From positions 1-6,675 of the forward strand of contig CAJJYX010000170.1 of the NCBI GenBank assembly GCA_905197435.1: a stretch of DNA of 6,675 nt, written 5' to 3'. Origin of the DNA: an uncultured Bacteroides sp. Lineage in GTDB: Bacteria; Bacteroidota; Bacteroidia; Bacteroidales; Bacteroidaceae. Of this stretch, positions 1 to 5,263 are shown piece by piece (the stretch's first letter is position 1; every line of letters begins with the position of its first letter). The notes beneath the pieces are model-generated. The model was not told where the DNA came from and did not search any database. It saw only the letters and a program-made list of their open reading frames with translations. Both the position numbers and the translations under genes were made by a program.

Positions 1-8
1 AGCCTTTT

Positions 9-41
9 CAAACGAGAGCCCAACGCAGTGGGTCTCGTTTG
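9..41. repeat. Hairpin 1 of a three-hairpin cluster
   Basis: The arms CAAACGAGA (9-17) and TCTCGTTTG (33-41) pair perfectly. After one bulged G (18), CCCA (19-22) pairs with TGGG (29-32), closing a 6-nt loop. No T-run follows, so this hairpin alone does not look like an intrinsic terminator. It abuts hairpin 2 with a single base between them. The open frames crossing it resemble no protein I recognise, so I read it as non-coding structured DNA or RNA. Confidence 0.75.
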
Positions 42-42
42 A

Positions 43-74
43 GAGCTTGTCAAAATTACTTTTTTGACAAGCTC
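43..74. repeat. Hairpin 2 of a three-hairpin cluster
   Basis: A perfect 13-bp inverted repeat: GAGCTTGTCAAAA (43-55) pairs with TTTTGACAAGCTC (62-74) around the 6-nt loop TTACTT. It lies directly between hairpins 1 and 3, with 1 and 2 bases separating the stems. Its A/T-rich inner stem could act weakly as a terminator on either strand, but there is no external T-tract. Confidence 0.8.
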
Positions 75-876
75 GCCCCCCGCTTTTCGGAACGATCCGA
101 AGAGCGGGGGTATTTTTATAGCTCTATCAAGAGGAGAAACAGCGAAAGAAGCAGGCAGAACAGCGGAACGATCACCGTGTCAGCCGACCTGGTGGAGCAT
201 GCCGAAGAGCACGTTCCCCCGCCCCGGAAACCGGTCAAGGCTGATGTACATCGGCGTGCCCATGGGACTGCAGTTTTCCATTACTGCCATCGGCAGCATT
301 ATGCTGCAAAGTGCCAATAATGCTTTGGGTACAACCTGTGTAGCCGCATTCACGGCTGCCATGCGTATCAAGATGTTCTTCATGTGTCCTTTTGAAAGCT
401 TGGGCATGGCAATGGCCACCTATAGCGGACAAAATTATGGTGCAGGCAAGCCTGAGCGTATATGGATGGGTGTCAAGGCAAGCGCCCTGATGATGATTAT
501 TTATTGGGCGTTCACCTTCTGCGTGCTGATGCTTGGTGCCAGGACTTTTGCCCTGCTCTTTGTGGATGCCGCCGAACTGGAAATTCTGAAGAATACGGAA
601 CTGTTCCTGCATATTTCCGTTTCTTTCTTCCCGGTTTTGGGATTGCTTTGCATTCTGCGCTACACCATCCAGGGTGTGGGATATACCAATCTTGCCATGC
701 TTTCCGGTGTCTCGGAGATGATTGCCCGGATATTGGTCAGCTTGTTTGCTGTTCCGGCTTTCGGTTATCTGGCTGTTTGTTTCGGTGACCCTACAGCCTG
801 GATTTTCGCGGATGCTTTCCTGATACCGGCTTTCTTCTATGTCTATCGGCGAATACTTCGGATGAAGAAAAATTAG
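64..876 (+). pseudogene. MATE-family efflux transporter, C-terminal half only
   Basis: MATE transporters export drugs or metabolites across the inner membrane using a Na+ or H+ gradient and usually have about 450 residues and 12 membrane helices. Here only the second six-helix bundle is present. Recognisable MATE sequence starts at about 244 (GVPMGLQFSITAIGS), perhaps at about 170, and continues through MATYSGQNYGAGKPERIW and the helical segments to the stop at 874-876. The frame is open from the stop codon at 40-42, and its first ATG (64) lies inside a hairpin arm, so that start is not credible; ATGs at 199 and 244 are alternatives. No promoter or ribosome binding site is evident. The N-terminal half is absent from all frames upstream, where three hairpins sit instead. 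I infer a 5'-truncated or interrupted gene. If the first half lies left of the window, the hairpin cluster would be an insertion splitting the gene. The family call is firm; pseudogene status is likely but not proven. Confidence 0.7.
77..117 (+). terminator. Hairpin 3, terminator-like, with T-rich tail
   Basis: A 15-bp stem (77-91 with 96-110) begins CCCCCGC and ends GCGGGGG, contains one G-U wobble, and has the 4-nt loop ACGA. It is followed by TATTTTT (111-117). A strong GC-rich stem followed by T-residues is the form of a rho-independent terminator for transcription entering from the left. It would separate whatever lies left of the window from the MATE fragment. The imperfect tail (an A within the T-run) lowers certainty. 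Confidence 0.65.
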
Positions 877-878
877 TG

Positions 879-886
879 TATCTTTG
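879..886 (+). promoter_or_regulatory. Predicted dinB promoter, -7 element
   Basis: TATCTTTG fits the Bacteroides -7 consensus TAnnTTTG. It starts 2 bp after the MATE stop codon and ends 45 bp before the dinB start, so dinB need not depend on transcription through the MATE fragment. I see no clear -33 element. Confidence 0.6.
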
Positions 887-931
887 CACAAATATAAGCG
901 AAGATAGGCTGCACTGGAAGTTGAAAGGAAA

Positions 932-2038
932 ATGACCGGACGAAAGATTATACATATCGATATGGATGCCTTCTACGCCTCTGTAGAACAGCGTGATAAC
1001 CCTGCCTTGCGGGGCAAACCCATTGCTGTGGGACATGCGGAAGAACGGGGCGTAGTGGCGGCGGCAAGTTACGAGGCACGTCGCTTCGGAGTACGTTCTG
1101 CCATGTCATCGCTGAAGGCCAAGCGGCTGTGTCCCCAACTTATCTTTACTCCGGGGCGGATGGAGGTCTATAAATCTGTTTCCCGCCAGATACACGAAAT
1201 TTTCCATGAGTATACGGACGTCATCGAGCCAATCTCTCTTGACGAGGCTTTTCTGGATGTGACGGAAAATAAACCGGGGATTTTGTTGGCTGTGGACATT
1301 GCAAAGGAGATAAAGCGGAAGATACGGGATAGATTGAATCTGGTCGCTTCTGCCGGTGTATCCTATAATAAGTTTCTTGCCAAGATAGCCTCGGACTATC
1401 GTAAGCCGGACGGGCTTTGTACCATTCATCCGGCCCAGGCGTTGGACTTTGTTGCCCGGTTGCCCATTGAAAGCTTTTGGGGAGTGGGACCGGTAACGGC
1501 GAAGAAGATGCATGCTTTGGGGATTCACAACGGGGAGCAGCTGCGTATGCAATCTTTGGAGATGCTGACCCGTGAATTCGGCAAAGTGGGGGGCGTTTAT
1601 TATGATTTTGCCCGTGGAGTCGATACACGCCCGGTAGAGGCTGTCCGCATCCGCAAGTCTGTGGGCTGTGAACATACTTTGGAGAAGGACATTAATAGGC
1701 GTTCATCTGTCATTATAGAGTTGTACCATGCGGCAGTGGAGCTGGTGGAGCGTCTGGAGCATACTAATTTCCGCGGGAATACACTGACGCTGAAAATCAA
1801 GTTCCATGATTTCAGCCAGATTACCCGTAGTATGACCCAAACAAAAGAGTTGGTTGCCCTTGATGTGATTCTGCCTTTGGCAAAGCAACTGCTGCAGGAG
1901 GTGGATTATGAACATCATCCTATCCGTTTGATTGGGCTTTCCGTTTCCAATCCTCGTGAGGAGGGTGAGGAGAAAGGAGTATGGGAACAGCTGAGTTTTG
2001 AATTTAGTGACTGGGAGACAGAGCATTCAAATAAATAA
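932..2038 (+). CDS. dinB: DNA polymerase IV (Y-family, translesion)
   Basis: This is an error-prone Y-family polymerase that extends primers across damaged template. The 368 residues match the usual length. The palm motif HIDMDAFYASVEQRDNPAL is at 8-26, with catalytic Asp10. The second acidic motif ISLDEAFLDV (101-110) supplies Asp104 and Glu105. Tyr15 is at the steric-gate position that excludes ribonucleotides (Phe13 in E. coli Pol IV). The fingers carry ASYEARRFGVRSAM (45-58). The helix-hairpin-helix region of the thumb contains FWGVGPVTAKKMHALGI (about 177-195), and a little-finger domain fills roughly 245-345. Near the C-terminus, QLSFEF (353-358) resembles a beta-clamp-binding peptide, which would recruit the enzyme to the replication clamp. 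The start at 932 follows AAAGGAA closely and places the DMD motif where the family has it. All key residues are intact, so I expect an active enzyme. No LexA-type operator was recognised. Confidence 0.97.
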   Translation: MTGRKIIHIDMDAFYASVEQRDNPALRGKPIAVGHAEERGVVAAASYEARRFGVRSAMSSLKAKRLCPQLIFTPGRMEVYKSVSRQIHEIFHEYTDVIEPISLDEAFLDVTENKPGILLAVDIAKEIKRKIRDRLNLVASAGVSYNKFLAKIASDYRKPDGLCTIHPAQALDFVARLPIESFWGVGPVTAKKMHALGIHNGEQLRMQSLEMLTREFGKVGGVYYDFARGVDTRPVEAVRIRKSVGCEHTLEKDINRRSSVIIELYHAAVELVERLEHTNFRGNTLTLKIKFHDFSQITRSMTQTKELVALDVILPLAKQLLQEVDYEHHPIRLIGLSVSNPREEGEEKGVWEQLSFEFSDWETEHSNK

Positions 2039-2041
2039 TGC

Positions 2042-2049
2042 TATATTTG
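2042..2049 (+). promoter_or_regulatory. Predicted yccF-family gene promoter, -7 element
   Basis: TATATTTG matches TAnnTTTG exactly. It lies 3 bp after the dinB stop codon and 25 bp before the next start codon. A -33 element is not obvious, so the gene could also be read through from dinB. Confidence 0.5.
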
Positions 2050-2074
2050 TGTTCTGTATCAAAAAAGGAAAGTT

Positions 2075-2452
2075 ATGGGCTGTTTAATGAATATCTTGTG
2101 GTTGATTTTTGGAGGTGCCGTCATTGCTGTGGAGTATCTTGTTGTCAGTTTGTTGATGATGTTCACCATCATTGGCATCCCCTTCGGCATGCAGACCTTG
2201 AAAATGGCAAGCCTTGCCTTGTGGCCTTTCGGCAAAGAGGTTCGTAGCGGGGAACGTTCCGACGGTTGCCTTTATGTGCTGATGAATATTCTTTGGATAT
2301 TCTTGGGCGGCATTTGGATTTGCCTTTCACACCTGGTATTCGGGCTATTGCTGTGCATCACCATTATAGGCATTCCTTTCGGTATTCAACATTTTAAACT
2401 GGCAGGGTTGGCATTGACTCCTTTCGGGAAGGATATTGTTGAGACTGAATGA
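2075..2452 (+). CDS. YccF-domain inner-membrane protein
   Basis: A 125-residue membrane protein made of two tandem YccF domains. Repeat 1 runs from NILWLIFGG (6-14) to TIIGIPFGMQTLKMASLALW and PFGKEV (31-56). Repeat 2 runs from NILWIFLGG (71-79) to TIIGIPFGIQHFKLAGLALT and PFGKDI (96-121), so the period is 65 residues. Each repeat carries hydrophobic stretches long enough for membrane helices. The biochemical role of the YccF family is not established; in E. coli yccF sits beside yccS, but no yccS relative is seen here. The start at 2075 follows AAAAAAGGAAAGTT, a good A-rich ribosome binding site; Met5 is a weaker alternative. The gene begins 36 bp after dinB, in the same direction. The family assignment is strong; the function is unknown. 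Confidence 0.93.
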   Translation: MGCLMNILWLIFGGAVIAVEYLVVSLLMMFTIIGIPFGMQTLKMASLALWPFGKEVRSGERSDGCLYVLMNILWIFLGGIWICLSHLVFGLLLCITIIGIPFGIQHFKLAGLALTPFGKDIVETE

Positions 2453-2482
2453 TTTCCTGTTTGCTCGGGGGATTACAAAGAA

Positions 2483-2516
2483 AAAGGGCAGGGAACTTTA
2501 CAGCTCTCTACCCTTT
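2483..2516 (-). terminator. Hairpin terminator between converging genes, best read on the minus strand
   Basis: AAAGGG (2483-2488) pairs with CCCTTT (2511-2516), and the stem continues inward by about five further pairs with one mismatch and wobbles. On the minus strand the stem is followed by TTTTTCTTTG (reading down from 2485), a proper T-tract, so it fits as terminator of the small minus-strand gene ending at 2542. On the plus strand it lies 30 bp after the YccF-family gene and may also slow transcripts there, but no T-run follows. Confidence 0.6.
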
Positions 2517-2541
2517 ACTCATTGTATTTAAAGGCGTTTTT

Positions 2542-2691
2542 TTACATGGTCACGAGGGGCTGCTTTGCAAGCAGCTTTTGTAGTTTACCGTTCAGTGTTT
2601 GACACATTGTTCCATTACCCATTGCTTGGTAGCGTTTGATTTGGTACTGTAACATAAAAATTTCATTTGCATTCTTTTTCATAATTCTCAT
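2542..2691 (-). CDS. Small basic protein of unknown function (46-49 aa)
   Basis: Reading the minus strand gives an uninterrupted frame of 49 codons from ATG at 2691-2689 to TAA at 2544-2542. A second in-frame ATG at 2682-2680 gives 46 residues starting MKKNANEIFMLQYQIKRYQA. The protein is basic (seven Lys/Arg against one Glu in the shorter form), has no signal peptide or membrane helix, and looks like two short helices joined by a GNGTMCQ turn. I do not recognise the family. Support for a real gene comes from its surroundings on the same strand: a perfect -7 element TATCTTTG at 2764-2757, a leader of about 60 nt, A-rich sequence before either start (AAAAAG before 2691; AATT before 2682), and a hairpin with T-tract just past the stop. 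It converges with the YccF-family gene and diverges from the Crp/Fnr-like gene. A DNA- or RNA-binding role is conceivable from the charge, but that is speculation. Confidence 0.6.
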   Translation of the reverse strand: MRIMKKNANEIFMLQYQIKRYQAMGNGTMCQTLNGKLQKLLAKQPLVTM

Positions 2692-2703
2692 CTTTTTGTG
2701 CTC

Positions 2704-2728
2704 TCCGCGTTTCGGAAAGCGGGTTTTT
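2704..2728 (+). terminator. GC-rich hairpin with T-run; also lies in the small gene's leader
   Basis: CCGC (2705-2708) pairs with GCGG (2719-2722), and after a bulged G, TTT (2710-2712) pairs with AAA (2716-2718). On the plus strand it is followed by GTTTTT (2723-2728), a modest rho-independent terminator that could stop read-through toward the Crp/Fnr-like gene. On the minus strand the same hairpin falls in the untranslated leader of the small gene, 13 nt before its upstream ATG. There it could affect translation or message stability. Confidence 0.45.
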
Positions 2729-2756
2729 ACATCTTTTCTTTTCTCTTATAACGCTG

Positions 2757-2764
2757 CAAAGATA
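2757..2764 (-). promoter_or_regulatory. Predicted promoter of the small minus-strand gene, -7 element
   Basis: The minus strand reads TATCTTTG followed by C, an exact TAnnTTTG match and the same octamer as at dinB and the LytTR gene. Transcription would start near 2752 and give a leader of about 60-70 nt. This is the main independent support that the small frame downstream is expressed. Confidence 0.6.
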
Positions 2765-2803
2765 CAAAAAGTTTGCGTAAAATGTGTTTTATAACATAAA
2801 AAT

Positions 2804-2838
2804 CTGCATTTCATCCTTCATTTTCTTTAGAAATGCAG
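2804..2838. promoter_or_regulatory. Inverted repeat in the divergent intergenic region, possible operator
   Basis: CTGCATTTC (2804-2812) and GAAATGCAG (2830-2838) are perfect 9-bp inverted arms separated by 17 bp. The site lies between two divergent promoters, about 40 bp upstream of the minus-strand -7 element and 64 bp upstream of the plus-strand one. This is where a shared regulator would sit. Half-sites are about 26 bp apart centre to centre. It might instead be only an RNA hairpin; no T-tract follows it. Confidence 0.4.
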
Positions 2839-2901
2839 TGCTTTTGTAATCTGTAGATGACAAATGTGCTACTTAAGTTTCGCAAACTCACCCTTGTTTT
2901 A

Positions 2902-2909
2902 TACATTTG
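2902..2909 (+). promoter_or_regulatory. Predicted promoter of the Crp/Fnr-like gene, -7 element
   Basis: TACATTTG matches TAnnTTTG and is followed by C. It ends 19 bp before the ATG at 2929, and AAAAAGGAAT (2911-2920) between them supplies the ribosome binding site. It argues against translation starting at the upstream ATG at 2857, which would lie outside this transcript. Confidence 0.6.
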
Positions 2910-2928
2910 CAAAAAGGAATATTTTAGC

Positions 2929-3504
2929 ATGGAGAATATTATCAGAAAGATAAGGTCATACTATCCGGTTTCAGATGAAGCATTGGCGACATTGATGCAT
3001 GGTTTTGAAAAGCGGGTGTTTCCTGCCAAAACACTTATTATCCGTGCAGGGCAACTTGATAGGCAGGTCTATTTCATTGAGAAGGGAATGACGCGCTCAT
3101 ACATCTTGCATGATGGAAAAGAAATAACGACGTGGTTTTCCATGGAAGGTGATGTAACTTGCGGTTCGTTGGATTTATATAGGAATAAAGCAGGCTTTGA
3201 ATACGTGGAAACGTTGGAGGAAACGCTGGTCTATTCCATTTCCGTCGAAACGCTTAACGAGCTGTATGGGACGAATATAGACATTGCAAATTGGATGAGA
3301 GTATTACAGCAGGAGAATTTTCTTCGCTTGCAAGACATTCATATATCTCGCTTGAACTTGTCTGCGCATGAGCGTTATGAAAAGTTGATGAGTGAGTTTC
3401 CGGTTCTTTTTCATAGGGCGGCCTTGGGGCATATTGCTTCTTTCCTCGGCATTACACAACAATCATTGAGCCGTATCAGGGCAAAAGGGCATTTTTTAAC
3501 ATAG
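2929..3504 (+). CDS. Crp/Fnr-family transcriptional regulator
   Basis: A 191-residue cytoplasmic regulator with an N-terminal cyclic-nucleotide-binding-type beta barrel (about 15-125) and a C-terminal DNA-binding region. The barrel shows FPAKTLIIRAGQLDRQVYFI and a glycine-containing turn near EKGMTRSYI. The helix-turn-helix is visible as ALGHIASFLGITQQSLSRIR close to the C-terminus (about 165-186). The conserved phosphate-binding Arg-Ser/Thr pair of true cAMP-binding proteins is not apparent, nor are Fnr-type clustered cysteines, so the effector is unknown. The frame is open to an ATG at 2857, but I place the start at 2929: the promoter lies between the two, a ribosome binding site precedes 2929, and MENIIRKI is a typical start for this family. 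The gene diverges from a small minus-strand gene and is followed after 70 bp by the acetyltransferase gene, which has its own promoter. Its target genes are not evident. Confidence 0.9.
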   Translation: MENIIRKIRSYYPVSDEALATLMHGFEKRVFPAKTLIIRAGQLDRQVYFIEKGMTRSYILHDGKEITTWFSMEGDVTCGSLDLYRNKAGFEYVETLEETLVYSISVETLNELYGTNIDIANWMRVLQQENFLRLQDIHISRLNLSAHERYEKLMSEFPVLFHRAALGHIASFLGITQQSLSRIRAKGHFLT

Positions 3505-3531
3505 GGTAAATTTCTATACATTAGAGTTTTG

Positions 3532-3539
3532 TATTTTTG
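3532..3539 (+). promoter_or_regulatory. Predicted promoter of the acetyltransferase gene, -7 element
   Basis: TATTTTTG followed by C matches TAnnTTTG. It lies 27 bp after the regulator's stop codon and 35 bp before the acetyltransferase start, so the two genes are probably separately transcribed. No terminator is visible between them. Confidence 0.55.
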
Positions 3540-3574
3540 CATCGAAACGCGAAGATAGTACAACAAAAAACTGA

Positions 3575-4183
3575 ATGCGTATGAAGACAGAATATGAGAA
3601 GTGCATGGCCGGCGAGCCTTTTATAGGAAGCAAGGACCCGAAAATAGTGGAAATGATTTTGCGTACAAAACGCCTCTTGGCACAGTTCAATGCCACAGAT
3701 TATGCCGATAATGAACGCAAGAGGGAGCTGTTGTGCGAGATGCTGGGGCATGTAGGCAAGAATGTGCATGTGGATATCGACTTTCATTGTGAATGTGGCA
3801 AGCATATTTTTATTGGTGACAAGGTGATTGTCAACATGAATTGTACTTTTGTGGATAACAACCGTATTGATATAGGCAGCAATGTCTTGATTGCTTCTAA
3901 TGTACAGATATATACGGCAACTCATTCTACCAAAGTAGACGAACGTATGGTGCAGGACTGCCCGGACGGGCAAGAAATCTGCCGTACGTATGCCTTGCCT
4001 GTAAGAATAGAGGACGGGGCGTGGATTGGTGGAGGAACTGTCATTTTGCCTGGTGTCACCATCGGCAGGAACAGCGTTATCGGGGCGGGCAGTGTGGTTC
4101 CCCGTTCTATACCTGCGAATTGTGTGGCAGTAGGAAATCCTTGCCGCGTGATAAAGCAGATTGATAATATAGCATCTGTATGA
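3575..4183 (+). CDS. Sugar O-acetyltransferase, maltose/galactoside type
   Basis: A 202-residue trimeric left-handed beta-helix enzyme that moves acetyl from acetyl-CoA to a sugar hydroxyl in the cytoplasm. The N-terminal capping helices (3-60) carry the Maa/LacA-type opening EKCMAGEPF and a segment like RTKRLLAQFNAT. Hexapeptide repeats follow from about 60: HIFIGDKVIVNMNCTFVD, IDIGSNVLIASNVQIY, then GAWIGGGTVILPGVTIGRNS and VIGAGSVVPRSIPANCVAVG. His117 in YTATHST matches the catalytic histidine of the family. The C-terminus GNPCRVIKQI is typical. The loop after the catalytic His (118-145) reads DCPDGQEICRTYALPV, where relatives usually have a shorter stretch ending in a YGKP-like motif, so acceptor choice may differ. 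The start could also be the ATG at 3581 (MKTEYEKC), which fits the family slightly better. The natural substrate cannot be told from the sequence. Confidence 0.92.
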   Translation: MRMKTEYEKCMAGEPFIGSKDPKIVEMILRTKRLLAQFNATDYADNERKRELLCEMLGHVGKNVHVDIDFHCECGKHIFIGDKVIVNMNCTFVDNNRIDIGSNVLIASNVQIYTATHSTKVDERMVQDCPDGQEICRTYALPVRIEDGAWIGGGTVILPGVTIGRNSVIGAGSVVPRSIPANCVAVGNPCRVIKQIDNIASV

Positions 4184-4204
4184 GAATGTGTTGAATAAAA
4201 GTAT

Positions 4205-4212
4205 TATCTTTG
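4205..4212 (+). promoter_or_regulatory. Predicted promoter of the LytTR gene, -7 element
   Basis: TATCTTTG followed by C matches TAnnTTTG. It lies 21 bp after the acetyltransferase stop codon and 29 bp before the LytTR start. TTGCA (4210-4214) and TGCAA (4220-4224) form an inverted pair overlapping the end of this element and the expected start of transcription. Confidence 0.55.
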
Positions 4213-4241
4213 CATATATTGCAATTATGTAAACAAGAGAG

Positions 4242-5162
4242 ATGATACTTATGGGCAAATTGGCAGAACTTTGGCGGAGTCCTTATCCTACGTTTTATCA
4301 GCGTTGGAAGGCGGTAGTGATACCTTCGGTCATTATATTTCTGATATTATATATACTTCAGCCCTTCGGCATTTCCCAGATAAAGAATGGTGTGTTTTGG
4401 GTGGTCGGCGGTTCTGCATTGATTGCGGCAGGTGCTTCGGGAGTCTTCACATACTTGCTTCCGGCACTATTTCCTACTTATTACAAGGAGCAGAACTGGA
4501 CATTGGGTAAGTACGTATTGAACCTGCTGCTGATGTTGTTGCTGATTGCTGTGGGAGTTTGGGCCTATCAATCATGGTTGATGGGAATGTGGCTGGACAA
4601 GCAGTTGTTCTTTGTGGCTTTATTCTGGGTAATGGTACTGGCACCTTTCCCTACCGTATTTTTCCTGATGTGGAATCGCAATTTGCAACTGACCCGCAAT
4701 TTGAAAGAAGCCACGGAGATGAATGCCCACCTTTCAAGGAGGGTATCCCCGGAAGCCGGGACGGCAGACTTGGAAGACAAGGAATCTTCCTCGGATGAAA
4801 TGTTGGTGTTTTCCGGTGGTACCAAAGAAATGCTGGAAATAAAGGCCGGAGATTTCCTCTATGCGGAGGCAAAGGGGAATTACGTGAAAGTGGGTTACCG
4901 TTCGGATTCAGATAAAGAGAAGAAAGTTACTTGGAGATTGTTGCGTGCTACCATGAAGCAGGCAGAGGAAGCAGTCTCTGCTTGTCCTTTTATTATCCGT
5001 TGCCATAGGGCTTTTCTTGTAAATATCCGGATGGTGGTGAAAGTGGATGGAAACTCTCAGGGATATAAGCTGAATTTGGAACACTGCGAAGAGGAGATTC
5101 CTGTTTCACGCGCTTATGCAAAAGAGGTGAAAGCATTGATTGAAAACCTGATAAAGAGTTAG
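4242..5162 (+). CDS. Membrane-anchored LytTR-family transcriptional regulator
   Basis: A 306-residue one-component regulator. Four hydrophobic segments come first (about 24-40, 51-75, 90-108 and 122-143), so the N-terminal half should sit in the inner membrane. A polar linker follows (about 145-186), rich in Glu and Asp near its end. A LytTR DNA-binding domain fills 187-303, with hallmarks DFLYAEAKGNYVKV (204-217), FIIRCHRAFLVNI (250-262) and EIPVSRAYAKEV (285-296). There is no response-regulator receiver domain and no kinase domain, so the signal probably reaches the DNA-binding domain through the membrane segments or a partner. The start at 4242 follows AAGAGAG; the ATG at 4251 is an alternative. 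Three direct repeats with LytTR-like spacing begin 3 bp after the stop codon, and a TonB-dependent receptor gene follows. This makes that receptor the likeliest target; the link is inference from arrangement. Confidence 0.92.
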   Translation: MILMGKLAELWRSPYPTFYQRWKAVVIPSVIIFLILYILQPFGISQIKNGVFWVVGGSALIAAGASGVFTYLLPALFPTYYKEQNWTLGKYVLNLLLMLLLIAVGVWAYQSWLMGMWLDKQLFFVALFWVMVLAPFPTVFFLMWNRNLQLTRNLKEATEMNAHLSRRVSPEAGTADLEDKESSSDEMLVFSGGTKEMLEIKAGDFLYAEAKGNYVKVGYRSDSDKEKKVTWRLLRATMKQAEEAVSACPFIIRCHRAFLVNIRMVVKVDGNSQGYKLNLEHCEEEIPVSRAYAKEVKALIENLIKS

Positions 5163-5165
5163 CCA

Positions 5166-5215
5166 TTCGTCACAGAAATATGTCGTTCGTCACAAGGAGT
5201 TTGTAGGTTGTCACA
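5166..5215 (+). promoter_or_regulatory. Three direct repeats, candidate LytTR-binding sites
   Basis: TTCGTCACA at 5166-5174 and again at 5186-5194, then GTTGTCACA at 5207-5215 (7 of 9 bases shared). Unit starts are 20 and 21 bp apart, placing all three on nearly one face of the helix. LytTR domains typically bind direct repeats of about 9 bp separated by 12-13 bp; here the gaps are 11 and 12 bp. The array lies 49-98 bp upstream of the receptor's -7 element, a position suited to activation. Confidence 0.55.
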
Positions 5216-5246
5216 TATCCGGGCTGTCTGTCCCGGATATTTTTTT
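5215..5246 (+). terminator. Rho-independent terminator after the LytTR gene
   Basis: ATATCCGGG (5215-5223) pairs perfectly with CCCGGATAT (5232-5240) around an 8-nt loop, followed by a run of seven T (5240-5246). It would end the LytTR transcript and shield the receptor promoter downstream. Its first base is also the last base of the third direct repeat. Confidence 0.88.
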
Positions 5247-5263
5247 GTCTTGTACCCTTCCTT

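Noticed and set aside
9..110. Hairpin cluster as a CRISPR array or tandem repeat
   Set aside because: The three hairpins have unrelated sequences and no spacer-repeat regularity.
39..320. Plus-strand frame of 93 codons crossing the hairpins
   Set aside because: It runs through hairpin DNA and then overlaps the MATE fragment in the wrong frame; composition is Arg/Ser-rich with no recognisable domain.
235..891. Long minus-strand frame of 218 codons opposite the MATE fragment
   Set aside because: Low-complexity, His/Gln-rich translation typical of the antisense of a membrane-protein gene; no promoter or ribosome binding site.
1106..1675. Minus-strand frame of 189 codons opposite dinB
   Set aside because: Lies fully inside dinB, whose catalytic motifs make the coding strand certain.
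2038..2247. Plus-strand frame overlapping the start of the YccF-family gene
   Set aside because: Cys/His-rich shadow in another frame of a clear YccF gene; contains its promoter element.
2857..2928. 24-codon N-terminal extension of the Crp/Fnr-like gene from ATG 2857
   Set aside because: The -7 element at 2902-2909 lies inside it, and ATG 2929 has the better ribosome binding site and family-like start.
3521..4258. Minus-strand frame of 245 codons opposite the acetyltransferase gene
   Set aside because: Shadow of the hexapeptide-repeat gene; the translation has no domain signature and would overlap two promoters.
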